From positions 1 to 64,000 of the forward strand of contig CAYJLV010000022.1 of the NCBI GenBank assembly GCA_964371405.1: a stretch of DNA of 64,000 bases. Direction: 5' to 3'. The stretch comes from JAMHWF01 sp964371405 (GTDB lineage Bacteria > Pseudomonadota > Gammaproteobacteria > Burkholderiales > Burkholderiaceae_C). Below are positions 40,714-48,862 of this stretch, in pieces. Every line of letters begins with the position of its first letter. The first letter of the stretch is position 1. The position numbers and the translations under genes were made by a program. Under the pieces are notes generated by a model, which was not told the DNA's origin, did no database searches, and saw nothing but the letters and a program-made list of their open reading frames with translations.

Positions 40714-41390
40714 CGCAGGCGCTGGTGCTCGACTTCGGCGGCGTGATCACGCGCACGCTGTTCGAGACGCACGCGGCGAGCGAGGCCGCGCTCGGGCTGC
40801 CGCCGGGCACGCTCGCGTGGCGCGGCCCGTTCGACCCGGAACACGACGCGCTGTGGCGCGACATGCAGGCCGACCGGATCTCGGAACGCGACTACTGGAT
40901 GGCGCGCACGCGAGAAGTCGGCCGGCTCGTCGGCGAAGACTGGGACCGCATGGAGACCTTCGTGCAGCGCGCCCGCGGCGCCGACGTCGAGACCGTGATC
41001 CGGCCCGAGGCCGTCGCTGCGATCGACGCAGCAAGCGCTGCGGGCTGCAAGCTGGCGCTGCTGTCCAACGAGCTGGACCTGTTCTACGGGCAGGGCTTTC
41101 GCGAGCGGCTGCCGTTGCTGCGCGATTTCGACGTCGTCGTCGACGCGACCTACACCCACATCCTCAAGCCGGACCCACGCGCCTACCGCGCTTGCCGGGA
41201 ACAACTCGGCGTGCCGGCGGACGCCTGCGTCTTCATCGACGACCAGCAGCGCAACGTCGACGGCGCCTTGCGCGAAGGCTGGCGCGCCGTGTACCTCGAC
41301 GTGCGCTCGCCGGGCCGCGCCTTCGCGCAGGCGCTCGCGCTGCTCGGCGTCGACGCGCCCGAAGCGCTGATCGACCACACCACCCCATGA
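40710..41390 (+). CDS. HAD family hydrolase
   Basis: A 226-residue haloacid dehalogenase-like hydrolase of the epoxide-hydrolase-N/YihX-like branch. Motif I is VLDFGGVITRT (nucleophile Asp), motif II lies in LALLSNELD, motif III is the lysine in HILKPDPRAY, and motif IV is VFIDDQQRNVDGA. An alpha-helical cap lies between motifs I and II. Its ATG overlaps the previous stop and its stop overlaps the next start, so it is firmly inside the operon. Likely a phosphatase on a small metabolite; substrate unknown. Confidence 0.88.
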   Translation: MTQALVLDFGGVITRTLFETHAASEAALGLPPGTLAWRGPFDPEHDALWRDMQADRISERDYWMARTREVGRLVGEDWDRMETFVQRARGADVETVIRPEAVAAIDAASAAGCKLALLSNELDLFYGQGFRERLPLLRDFDVVVDATYTHILKPDPRAYRACREQLGVPADACVFIDDQQRNVDGALREGWRAVYLDVRSPGRAFAQALALLGVDAPEALIDHTTP

Positions 41391-42640
41391 AGATCGCGAT
41401 CCTCGGCAGCGGCGTCATCGGAACGACCGCGGCCTGGTACCTCGCGCGCGACGGCCACGAGGTCATCGTCATCGATCGGCAGGACGGCGTGGCGCTCGAA
41501 ACGAGCTTCGCCAACGCGGGCGAAGTGTCGCCCGGCTACTCGGCGCCGTGGGCCGGCCCGGGCGTGCCGCTCAAGGCGATCCGCTGGCTCATGATGCGTC
41601 ACCGCCCGCTGGTGATCCGACCGGCGCTCGACGCCGCGATGTGGCGCTGGGGCTGGGCGATGCTGCCCAATTGCACACAGGCGCGCTACCGCGTCAACAA
41701 GGCGCGCATGCTGCGGCTGGCCGAGTACAGCCGCGACTGCCTGGTCGCGTTGCGCGCCGACACCGGCATCCGCTACGACGAGCGCAGTCGAGGCACGCTG
41801 CAACTGTTCCGCACACATAAGCAGCTCGACGCAACGGCCAAGGACATCGAGATCCTGAGCCGCTTCGGCGTCCCCTTCGAACTGCTCGACCGCGATGGAT
41901 ACGTCGAGCACGAGCCGGCGCTGGCGCGCGTGCGCGACAAGTTCGTCGGCGCGCTGCGCCTGCCCGGCGACGAGACGGGCGACTGCCACAAGTTCAGCCA
42001 GGCGCTGGCCGAGCGGGCGCAAGGCCTCGGCGTGCAGTTCCGCTTCGGCACGCACATCCGCGCACTCGCGAGCGACGGCCAGGCCGTCACGTCGGTCGAG
42101 ACTGACGCGGGGCCGGTGCGGGCCGACCGCTACCTCGTGGCCCTCGGCAGCCACTCGACCCCGATGCTGGCGCGGCTGGGCGTGCGGCTGCCGGTGTACC
42201 CCGTCAAGGGCTACTCGATCACCGTGCCGATCACCGACGCGGCGGGCGCGCCCGAATCGACCGTGATGGACGAGACGCACAAGGTCGCCGTCACGCGGCT
42301 GGGCGATCGCATTCGCGTCGGCGGCACGGCCGAACTGGCGGGCTATGACCTGGCGCTGGACCCGGCGCGCCGGCGCACGCTCGAGTTCGTCGTCGGCGAC
42401 CTGTTCCCGCACGGCGGCGACATCGCGAACGCCGAGTTCTGGACCGGCCTCAGGCCGATGACGCCCGACGGCACGCCCATCGTCGGCCCGACCCGGCTCG
42501 CCAACCTGTGGCTCGCCACCGGCCACGGCACGCTGGGCTGGACGATGGCCACCGGAACGGGCCGCCTGCTGTCGCACTGGATGACGGGGCGCGAGCCCGA
42601 CATCGACACCGAAGGGCTGGCGCTCGAACGGTACGCGTGA
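41387..42640 (+). CDS. DadA-like FAD-dependent D-amino acid dehydrogenase/oxidase
   Basis: A 417-residue flavoprotein of the DadA/DAO family. The N-terminal FAD-binding motif is ILGSGVIGTTAAWYLARDGH, followed by the DadA-type ETSFANAGEVSPGYSAPWAG. The C-terminus has TGLRPMTPDGTPIVGPT and LWLATGHGTLGWTMATGTGR, typical of D-amino acid dehydrogenase small subunit. It oxidatively deaminates an amino acid, probably at the membrane face. It is the last gene of the coupled series Tm-1, HAD, DadA. E. coli DadA is slightly longer; substrate cannot be assigned. Confidence 0.9.
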   Translation: MKIAILGSGVIGTTAAWYLARDGHEVIVIDRQDGVALETSFANAGEVSPGYSAPWAGPGVPLKAIRWLMMRHRPLVIRPALDAAMWRWGWAMLPNCTQARYRVNKARMLRLAEYSRDCLVALRADTGIRYDERSRGTLQLFRTHKQLDATAKDIEILSRFGVPFELLDRDGYVEHEPALARVRDKFVGALRLPGDETGDCHKFSQALAERAQGLGVQFRFGTHIRALASDGQAVTSVETDAGPVRADRYLVALGSHSTPMLARLGVRLPVYPVKGYSITVPITDAAGAPESTVMDETHKVAVTRLGDRIRVGGTAELAGYDLALDPARRRTLEFVVGDLFPHGGDIANAEFWTGLRPMTPDGTPIVGPTRLANLWLATGHGTLGWTMATGTGRLLSHWMTGREPDIDTEGLALERYA

Positions 42641-42661
42641 GACACGCGCGTGCGGTGAAGT

Positions 42662-43135
42662 TCAGCCGCCGTCGCGCGTCGAGGGATCGTCGCTGCGCGA
42701 TGTCGTGGCGACGACGCCGGACGGATCGAAGTGCACGTTGAAGATGCCCCGCTCCGTTCGCGTCTCCCACCAGCGGTAGCTCCACATCTCCTCGGGCTTC
42801 AGCGCGAACGTTTGCACCCGGGTCGGCTTGCCGAGCAGATCCCGGACCCCGTCGCGGTCCATGCCGGGCCACACGCGCGCGAAGTTCTCGGCCGTCAGCA
42901 CCTGCTCGATCTTCGCCACCTTGCCGTCGGCGCCGATCGTGACCCTCCACGTGGTCGCGCCTTCGGGGCCGCGCGGATACTCGAGGCGACGCCCGCCTTG
43001 CGCCGTGTCGCGCACGGTCTCGGGCGGGCCGGCCCGGCGCCGCACGTCGTCCTCGGTCGACACGCCGACCCGGATGCCCTTGAACAACCCGTTGTCGGGC
43101 TTGACGGCGTTCCAGAGGTCACGCAAGTGCTTCAT
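42662..43135 (-). CDS. SmpA/OmlA (BamE)-like domain protein without signal peptide
   Basis: A 157-residue protein with two short related halves, each resembling the BamE-like fold: GIRVGVSTEDDVRRRAGPPE with EYPRGPEGATTWRV, then RVWPGMDRDGVRDLLGKPTR with EEMWSYRWWETRTERGIFNV. The G-x-s/t-x-x-d-V-x-x-x-x-G-x-P pattern occurs in both. There is no signal peptide or lipobox, so it may be cytosolic unless the start is mis-set. Function unknown. Convergent with the DadA-like gene. Confidence 0.7.
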   Translation of the reverse strand: MKHLRDLWNAVKPDNGLFKGIRVGVSTEDDVRRRAGPPETVRDTAQGGRRLEYPRGPEGATTWRVTIGADGKVAKIEQVLTAENFARVWPGMDRDGVRDLLGKPTRVQTFALKPEEMWSYRWWETRTERGIFNVHFDPSGVVATTSRSDDPSTRDGG

Positions 43136-43146
43136 GCTCGTACCCG

Positions 43147-43319
43147 TCAGTGATAGTCGACTTCGAGCTGATGCCGCATCACGGGGATCACGACGTTGGC
43201 GGCGTCTTCAATCTCGAAGAGTGCGGCGCAACCTGCTCGGCAAGCTCGCGATCGAGCACGAATTCGAACAAGCGTTCGAGGTCGTCCTGCGCTACGCGCG
43301 ACAAGCGGACTCGAAAGCT
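43147..43319 (-). pseudogene. ParE/RelE-type toxin, disrupted
   Basis: Two pieces of one ParE-like toxin are recognisable in different frames. The N-terminal piece (from 43319 downward) reads SFRVRLSRVAQDDLERLFEF, then VLDRELAEQV. The C-terminal piece reads AALFEIEDAANVVIPVMRHQ, then LEVDYH and TGA at 43147-43149, a standard ending for this family. About 40 central codons are missing and the frame changes at the junction, so the product is inactive. No start codon is obvious. It follows the antitoxin gene, overlapping its end. Confidence 0.75.
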
Positions 43320-43600
43320 CGCTTGCGCTTCTTGGAGGATTCGGCGCGCGCAGCATCGAGCTTGCGCTGCAGGATTTCGAGCACCACATCGGCGTCGACG
43401 TACTCACCGGTACGCCGAACCTCTTCACGGGAACGTAGGCCGCAGGCCACGAATTCCGCCTGAACCCGCCTGCGCTCGACGCTGGCACGCACCGACGCTT
43501 CGACGGACTCGGAAAGCGTCTCGCCTTCATCCAGCACAGCCTCGACCTTGGCGCGGAACTCGGGTTCGACGCGAGCGGAAGGGACGGTGGCCGTCTTCAT
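43292..43600 (-). CDS. Antitoxin of a ParE-type pair (YlcI/YnfO-like)
   Basis: A 102-residue protein. It begins MKTATVPSARVEPEFRAKVE, then AVLDEGETLSESVEASVRAS, a ribbon-helix-helix-like DNA-binding start, followed by the toxin-wrapping helix (RREEV-like SREEVRRTGEYVDADVVLEI, then LQRKLDAARAES). It is intact, although its toxin gene is broken. I set the start at 43600, before the conserved MKTATVPS; upstream in-frame codons to 43846 run through the TetR operator region. The tail KKRKRAFESACRA may have been altered by the lesion. Confidence 0.72.
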   Translation of the reverse strand: MKTATVPSARVEPEFRAKVEAVLDEGETLSESVEASVRASVERRRVQAEFVACGLRSREEVRRTGEYVDADVVLEILQRKLDAARAESSKKRKRAFESACRA

Positions 43601-43792
43601 GCGATCAGTGTATTGCACTTGCGCTGCACGATGACGCGCGCCAACGGGATGAAAAGGCAGTCGGCGGGCCAGCGCCACGACACGCATAGGCGCTTCGCTT
43701 GCAGACAGTTTGCCGAGCCGCTGAACCTCCGCCTCGCCTTTCCTGCGGCGGCGACTCTGGTATTCGTTGATGCATCGCAAGTCGCAATTGGT

Positions 43793-43812
43793 TAGTAATA
43801 GAATACTTACTA
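43793..43812. promoter_or_regulatory. TetR-type operator
   Basis: TAGTAA-N8-TTACTA is a perfect six-base inverted repeat in an AT-rich stretch 15 bases before the TetR gene's ATG. It is the obvious autoregulatory operator of that regulator and would control the whole efflux operon. Confidence 0.75.
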
Positions 43813-43827
43813 CTCGAGGTTGCCGGA

Positions 43828-44520
43828 ATGTCCACCGCATCAACACGCTTGCCCACCGACGAACGCCGCGCGGCGACGATCGAGACCGTCCTCGCGCTGG
43901 CTGCCGAGCAGGATCCGAACGCGATCACCACCACCGCGATCGCCGAGCGCATGAAGCTCACGCAAGGAGCGCTGTTCCGCCACTTCCCGACCAAGGACGC
44001 GATCTGGGAGGCCGTGATCGGCTGGGCCAGCGAGCGGCTGCTCGGCCGCATCGACGCCGCCGCTCGGGCCGCGGCCTCGCCGATGGCCGCACTCGAAGGC
44101 GTATTCCTCGCTCACATCGACTTTGTCGCCAGGCATCCGGGCGTGCCGCGCATGATGTTCGGCGAGTTGCAGCGCAAGGAGCGCACGCCGGCCAAGCGCA
44201 TGGCACAGCAGTTGATGCGAGGCTATGGCGAACGACTGCAGTTCCTGGTCGAACAGGGGAAGCGGCAAGGCGAAATCGCGCCGCAGATCGACGCCGCGAC
44301 GGCGGCCACGCTGCTGATCGGCATGGTCCAGGGTCTTGTCATGCAGGCGATGTTGAACGGCGATCTCAAGTGTGTGCGGGCGCAGGCGCCGAGTGCCTTC
44401 GCCATCTATCGCCGCGGCCTTGGCTTCCGTGACGTGGTCGCCGGCCCGCAGATCGCGACACACGCATCCGCAGGTGCCGGGCCGGGGCTGCCACGGGGCG
44501 TCGACGGGAGCCTCCGATGA
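43828..44520 (+). CDS. TetR family regulator of the efflux operon
   Basis: A 230-residue repressor. The N-terminal HTH (about residues 12-60) reads TIETVLALAAEQDPNAITTT, AIAERMKLTQGALFRHFPTK, DAIWEAV. The C-terminal ligand domain is helical. Its position heading a HlyD/ABC/ABC-2 operon recalls CecR (YbiH), which controls ybhGFSR in E. coli. The stop overlaps the tolC-like start (ATGA), so the regulator is co-transcribed with the pump. The effector is unknown. Confidence 0.9.
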   Translation: MSTASTRLPTDERRAATIETVLALAAEQDPNAITTTAIAERMKLTQGALFRHFPTKDAIWEAVIGWASERLLGRIDAAARAAASPMAALEGVFLAHIDFVARHPGVPRMMFGELQRKERTPAKRMAQQLMRGYGERLQFLVEQGKRQGEIAPQIDAATAATLLIGMVQGLVMQAMLNGDLKCVRAQAPSAFAIYRRGLGFRDVVAGPQIATHASAGAGPGLPRGVDGSLR

Positions 44521-45941
44521 CCCTCAGCGCCGACATCAGGCGCGGCGGATCGCACCAACGCAGCGACGGCCACAGAGCGTGGCGGCCATGGCTCGGCTTG
44601 GCGCTGGCCGCCGCGGCCCAGGCGGCCGTGGCGCAGAGTGCCGGCCTGAGCCTGCCGGAGGTGCTGCGCCAGGCACTCGCCAACAACCCGCAGCACCTTT
44701 CTCGGCAGCTCGAAATCGACCGTGCCGGTGCGGGTCTTGCAGCGGCGCGAGCGGCCACAAGCCCGGTACTCGATGCCAACGCAAGCGCCACACGCTACGG
44801 CTACCCGACCTTCGTGCACGGCATCCGGGCGCCGGGGGTATTTCCGCCGCTGGACGAGACCATCGTCGCACTCGGCGTGGCGCTCAAGCTGCCGCTGTAC
44901 ACCGGCGGCCGACTCGAACAAGGCGTGGCGCTGGCCGACCTGGGGCAACAGATCGCGCTCGAGCGCGAGCGGCTCGGCGTGCAGGAACTCGCGTTCAACG
45001 TCGGTTCGGTGTACTTCAAGATCCAGCACCTCGCCGCTTTGGCGGAGGTCTATGCGGCGCGCATCGTGTCGCTCGAGAGTCAGGCGAAGCGCGCGGCGCT
45101 GCTGCGCGAGACCGGAAAGACCGGCAAGCTCGATCAGCTGAAGATCGGCACGCTGCTGACCAAGGCTCGCCACGACCGCCTGCAGATCGAGCACCGCGGC
45201 CGCGAGGCGTGGACGCTGCTGTATCAGCTCGCCGGCGCACAGCGTCCGGCGCAAGTGCCGGCGCTGACGCGTTACGTGGCGGCATGGGCACCCGATGCGA
45301 CGCTCGAGCAGATGCGACAGAAGGCGCTCGCGCAGCGCCCCGAACTGCAGATCGCCGAGCGACAGACAGCCGCCGGCCTCGCCAAGGAAAAGCTGGCGCG
45401 CGGCGACTCGCGCCCCGCGGTGTCGCTGCTCAGCGGCCTGAGCGAGCGCAGCGGCGGCAATGGCCGCTTCTACAACGACTGGAATATCGGCGTGATGTTG
45501 AGCGTGCCGCTGTTCGACGGCGGCCTTCGTCGCGCGCGCGTCGAGGACGCGGTGGTGGCGCGGCGCCAGACCGAACTGGCCGCGCAACAGCTGCGGCTCG
45601 AGGTCGGCAAGCAGGTCGAGGACGCATGGAACGCCCACGCAGAGGCCGAGTCGCGCCTGCGCGTCACGGCCACCAGCATCGCCGAGGCGAGCGAGGTGCT
45701 GGCGATCGAGAAGCTCAAGCTCGACCAGGGCGTGGGCCTGGTCACCGACGTGCTCAATGCCGAGACCGCGCTGCTCGGCGCGCAGGTCGATCGACTGCAG
45801 GCGCAATTCGACCTGATCACCACGCGCCTGAACCTGCTGCGCGCTACCGGTGCGTTGAGCCCTGAGCGCGTCGCCACGCTGGTCGCACCTGACAACGGTG
45901 CGCCCGAGGCCGGTTCACCTTCGGAGCGCGACAAGCGATGA
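44517..45941 (+). CDS. TolC family outer-membrane efflux protein
   Basis: A 474-residue outer-membrane channel. A hydrophobic N-terminal segment (WLGLALAAAAQAAVAQSA) ending in an AQS cleavage site is preceded by ~25 charged residues, an unusually long n-region. The TolC-type duplicated helical barrel follows: LSLPEVLRQALANNPQ, LPLYTGGRLEQGVALADLGQ, RPELQIAERQTAAGLAKEKL, SVPLFDGGLRRARVEDAVVA, EKLKLDQGVGLVTDVLNAET. It forms the exit duct for the ABC pump encoded downstream. Starts and stops overlap both neighbours by four bases. Confidence 0.9.
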   Translation: MTLSADIRRGGSHQRSDGHRAWRPWLGLALAAAAQAAVAQSAGLSLPEVLRQALANNPQHLSRQLEIDRAGAGLAAARAATSPVLDANASATRYGYPTFVHGIRAPGVFPPLDETIVALGVALKLPLYTGGRLEQGVALADLGQQIALERERLGVQELAFNVGSVYFKIQHLAALAEVYAARIVSLESQAKRAALLRETGKTGKLDQLKIGTLLTKARHDRLQIEHRGREAWTLLYQLAGAQRPAQVPALTRYVAAWAPDATLEQMRQKALAQRPELQIAERQTAAGLAKEKLARGDSRPAVSLLSGLSERSGGNGRFYNDWNIGVMLSVPLFDGGLRRARVEDAVVARRQTELAAQQLRLEVGKQVEDAWNAHAEAESRLRVTATSIAEASEVLAIEKLKLDQGVGLVTDVLNAETALLGAQVDRLQAQFDLITTRLNLLRATGALSPERVATLVAPDNGAPEAGSPSERDKR

Positions 45942-46948
45942 AAGCCAACCCACGGATCGTCAAACCCCTCCTGACCGTCGTCGTGCTGGCGGCGGTCGCC
46001 GCGGGGGCATGGCTGGCCGCGCCGCACTTTCTCGACGGCGGCGAGACGGGCCTGATCGCCTCGGGCACCGTCGAGGCCACCGAGACGCAGCTCGGTTTCC
46101 TGAGCGCCGGCCGCATCGAGTCGCTCGCGCCGCGCGAGGGCGAGGCGGTGAAGCCGGGCACCGAGCTGGGCCGCCTCGACCGCAGCGAACTGCTCGCGCG
46201 TCGCGAACAGGCTCTGGCGCAGGTGGCCACCGCACAGGCGCTGCTGCGCGAACTGCAAAGCGGCTTTCGCGGCGAAGAGGTCGCACAGGGTCGCGCGGCG
46301 CTTGCCGCCGCGGCCGATCGGCTGGCCGACACCCGACGCGACGTCGAGCGCGCGCAGCGCCTGTTCGAAGGCGGCGCGGTCGGCGCCGAGAGTCTCGACA
46401 AGGCACGCATGGTCTTCGACGTGGCGACCAGCCAGCACGAGCAGGCGCGCCAGCAGCTGCGCATCCTGCAGACCGGCACCCGGCGCGAGAAGATCGACGT
46501 GCAGCGCGCGCAGGTGGCGCAGGCCGAAGCGGCGATCAAGCCGATCGACGCGACGCTGGCGCAGATGGTGATCCATGCGCCCTTCGGGGGCATCGTCACG
46601 GTGCGCCATCGCGAGCCCGGCGAGACCGTCGTGCCCGGCGCGCCGGTATTCACGCTGATGAACCCCGACGACCGCTGGGTGCGCATCTACGTACCCGAGT
46701 ACCGCATCGGCCAGCTGGGGCTGGGGGCGAAGGCGACGATCAGCACCGACAGCTTCGCCGGCAAGGCCTATCGCGGCGAAGTGGTGTTCATCGCGTCGGC
46801 AGCCGAGTTCACGCCGAAGACGGTGCAGACGACCGAGGAGCGCGTCAAGCTCGTCTACGCCGTGAAGGTGCGGGTGCTGGAGGATGCGGCGCTCGAGCTC
46901 AAGCCGGGCATGCCTGCCGACGTGCAACTCGACAGCGCCGCGCCATGA
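45938..46948 (+). CDS. HlyD/MFP family periplasmic adaptor (YbhG-like)
   Basis: A 336-residue membrane-fusion protein. One N-terminal membrane anchor (LLTVVVLAAVAAGAWLA) precedes the barrel-sandwich domain (GTVEATETQLGFLSAGRIES), a long coiled-coil hairpin (about residues 85-205, rich in Arg/Ala/Glu), the return lipoyl half (IHAPFGGIVTVRHREPGETV) and a beta-barrel domain. It resembles E. coli YbhG and connects the inner-membrane ABC exporter with the TolC-like channel. ATGA overlaps on both sides. Confidence 0.9.
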   Translation: MKANPRIVKPLLTVVVLAAVAAGAWLAAPHFLDGGETGLIASGTVEATETQLGFLSAGRIESLAPREGEAVKPGTELGRLDRSELLARREQALAQVATAQALLRELQSGFRGEEVAQGRAALAAAADRLADTRRDVERAQRLFEGGAVGAESLDKARMVFDVATSQHEQARQQLRILQTGTRREKIDVQRAQVAQAEAAIKPIDATLAQMVIHAPFGGIVTVRHREPGETVVPGAPVFTLMNPDDRWVRIYVPEYRIGQLGLGAKATISTDSFAGKAYRGEVVFIASAAEFTPKTVQTTEERVKLVYAVKVRVLEDAALELKPGMPADVQLDSAAP

Positions 46949-47898
46949 ACCCGGCAAACGCCGCCGCGACAGGGGCCGCGCCCGCGATTCGCGTGCAGGG
47001 CCTGACGCGCCGCTTCGGCTCCACGCTGGCCGTGGACGACTTGAGTTTCGAGGTCGCCGCCGGCGAACTGTTCGGCTTGGTCGGCCCCGACGGCGCGGGC
47101 AAGACCACCGCGCTGCGCATGCTGGCCGGCGTGCTGCGGCCGACTGCGGGCGACGCGGTGCTCGGCGGCGTCAGCGTCGCGCGCGATCCAGAGGGCGTGA
47201 AGCACGAGATCGCCTACATGTCGCAGCGTTTCGGACTGTATGCCGACCTGACGGTGCTGGAGAACCTGCACTTCTATGCCGACTTGTACCAGGTGCCGCA
47301 GCAGGATCGCGCGGCACGCCTGGTGCGCCTGTTCCACTTTTCCAACCTCGAACCGTTCAAGGACCGTCTGGCCGGCAAGCTCTCCGGCGGCATGAAGCAG
47401 AAGCTCGGCCTGTCTTGCGCGCTGATCCACCAGCCGAAGATCCTGCTGCTCGACGAGCCGACGTTCGGCGTCGACCCGATCTCGCGTCGCGACCTGTGGC
47501 TGATCGTGCACGACATGGTCGCGCAGGGCGTCACCGTCGTCGTCAGCACAGCCTACATGGACGAGGCCGAACGCTTCGACCGTGTCGCGCTGCTGCACCA
47601 GGGCCGGCTGCTCGCGCTCGATTCGCCGGCGGCGCTGCAGCGTTCGCTCGCCGGCGAGGTGCTGGTGGTGCAGGTCGAGCCGGCGCGCGCCGCGCGCGAT
47701 CTGCTGCGTTCGCATCCGAAGGTGCAGCGCGCAGCGCTGTTCGGCGACAAGCTGCATGTCACCGTGGCGTCGGCCGCCGACGACGCGCCGGCGATCGATG
47801 CCGCGCTGCGCGGCGCGGGGTTCGTGCCGGGCGAACTGCATGCAGCGGCGGCGTCGATGGAGGATGTATTCATCGACCGCATGACGGAGGCGGTGTGA
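46945..47898 (+). CDS. ABC transporter ATPase, first half of a YbhF-type pair
   Basis: A 317-residue ATPase. Walker A is GPDGAGKTT (D where N is usual), the Q-loop is MSQRFGLY, the signature LSGGMKQKLGL, Walker B ILLLDEPTFGVDP, and the H-loop region is STAYMDEAERFD, where the usual histidine is replaced by A-Y. This resembles the N-terminal half of E. coli YbhF. It overlaps the adaptor and the second ATPase genes by four bases each, so the two ATPases are made together and likely act as a heterodimer. Confidence 0.9.
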   Translation: MNPANAAATGAAPAIRVQGLTRRFGSTLAVDDLSFEVAAGELFGLVGPDGAGKTTALRMLAGVLRPTAGDAVLGGVSVARDPEGVKHEIAYMSQRFGLYADLTVLENLHFYADLYQVPQQDRAARLVRLFHFSNLEPFKDRLAGKLSGGMKQKLGLSCALIHQPKILLLDEPTFGVDPISRRDLWLIVHDMVAQGVTVVVSTAYMDEAERFDRVALLHQGRLLALDSPAALQRSLAGEVLVVQVEPARAARDLLRSHPKVQRAALFGDKLHVTVASAADDAPAIDAALRGAGFVPGELHAAAASMEDVFIDRMTEAV

Positions 47899-48848
47899 AC
47901 GCGACGACGGGTGCACCGGCGGTCGTCGCCGACCGGCTCAGGCGCGTGTTCGGCGATTTCGTCGCCGTCGACGACGTGTCGTTCGAGGTCCGCGAGGGCG
48001 AGATCTTCGGCTTTCTCGGCCCCAATGGCGCAGGCAAGACCACGACCATCAAGATGCTCGCCGGGCTGCTGCTGCCCAGTTCGGGCCGCGGCTCGGTCGC
48101 TGGCCTGGACATCCTGACCCAGAGCGAAACGATCAAGCGCCGCATCGGCTACATGTCGCAGCTTTTCTCGCTGTACGCCGACCTGAGCGTCGACGAGAAC
48201 CTCGCCTTCTTCTCGGGCCTGTACGGCGTGCCGCGGCAGCGCCGCGCCGAACGTCGCGACTGGGCGCTGCAGATGGCAGGGCTGGTCGGCCAGGGCAAGC
48301 GGCTCACGGGCGAGCTGCCGCTGGGGTTGAAGCAGCGGCTGGCGCTCGGCTGCGCGGTGTTGCACGAACCGAAGATCCTGTTCCTCGATGAGCCGACTTC
48401 GGGTGTTGACCCGCTGTCGCGCCGGCGTTTCTGGGACCTGATCGACGCGCTCACACAGCAGGGCACCACGGTGTTCGTCAGCACGCATTACATGGAGGAA
48501 GCCGAGTACTGCCACCGACTCGCGTTGATGAATCGCGGCCGGCTGATCGCGCTCGACACGCCGGCGCGGCTGCGCGCCGGCGTCAAGGAGCCGCTGCTGG
48601 AGTTGCACACAGACGACGGTCCGCGCGCTGTCGAAGCGCTGCGGAGCCTCCCTGGCGTCATCGAAACCGCGATGTTCGGGCGCGCGGTCCACGTCGCGCT
48701 GCGCGATCCGGCTGGTGCGCGCGAGGCGATCGCTGCTCGGCTGGCGGATCGCGGTCTTGCGCTGACCACGCTGAACCCGATTGCGCCCTCGCTCGAAGAC
48801 GCGTTCGTGTCGATCGTGCGCGCCGCCGGCGGCGCGCCGGTGGGCTGA
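47895..48848 (+). CDS. ABC transporter ATPase, second half of a YbhF-type pair
   Basis: A 317-residue ATPase starting at GTG (47895), which overlaps the stop of the first ATPase and is preceded by ACGGAGG. Walker A GPNGAGKTT, Q-loop MSQLFSLY, Walker B ILFLDEPTSGVDP and H-loop STHYMEEAEYC are intact, but the signature is degenerate: GELPLGLKQRLAL instead of LSGGxxQR. This is the usual look of the C-terminal half of YbhF, which in E. coli is one fused protein. Here the halves are separate genes. Confidence 0.9.
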   Translation: MNATTGAPAVVADRLRRVFGDFVAVDDVSFEVREGEIFGFLGPNGAGKTTTIKMLAGLLLPSSGRGSVAGLDILTQSETIKRRIGYMSQLFSLYADLSVDENLAFFSGLYGVPRQRRAERRDWALQMAGLVGQGKRLTGELPLGLKQRLALGCAVLHEPKILFLDEPTSGVDPLSRRRFWDLIDALTQQGTTVFVSTHYMEEAEYCHRLALMNRGRLIALDTPARLRAGVKEPLLELHTDDGPRAVEALRSLPGVIETAMFGRAVHVALRDPAGAREAIAARLADRGLALTTLNPIAPSLEDAFVSIVRAAGGAPVG

Positions 48849-48862
48849 CGGAAGCGGCGGCG

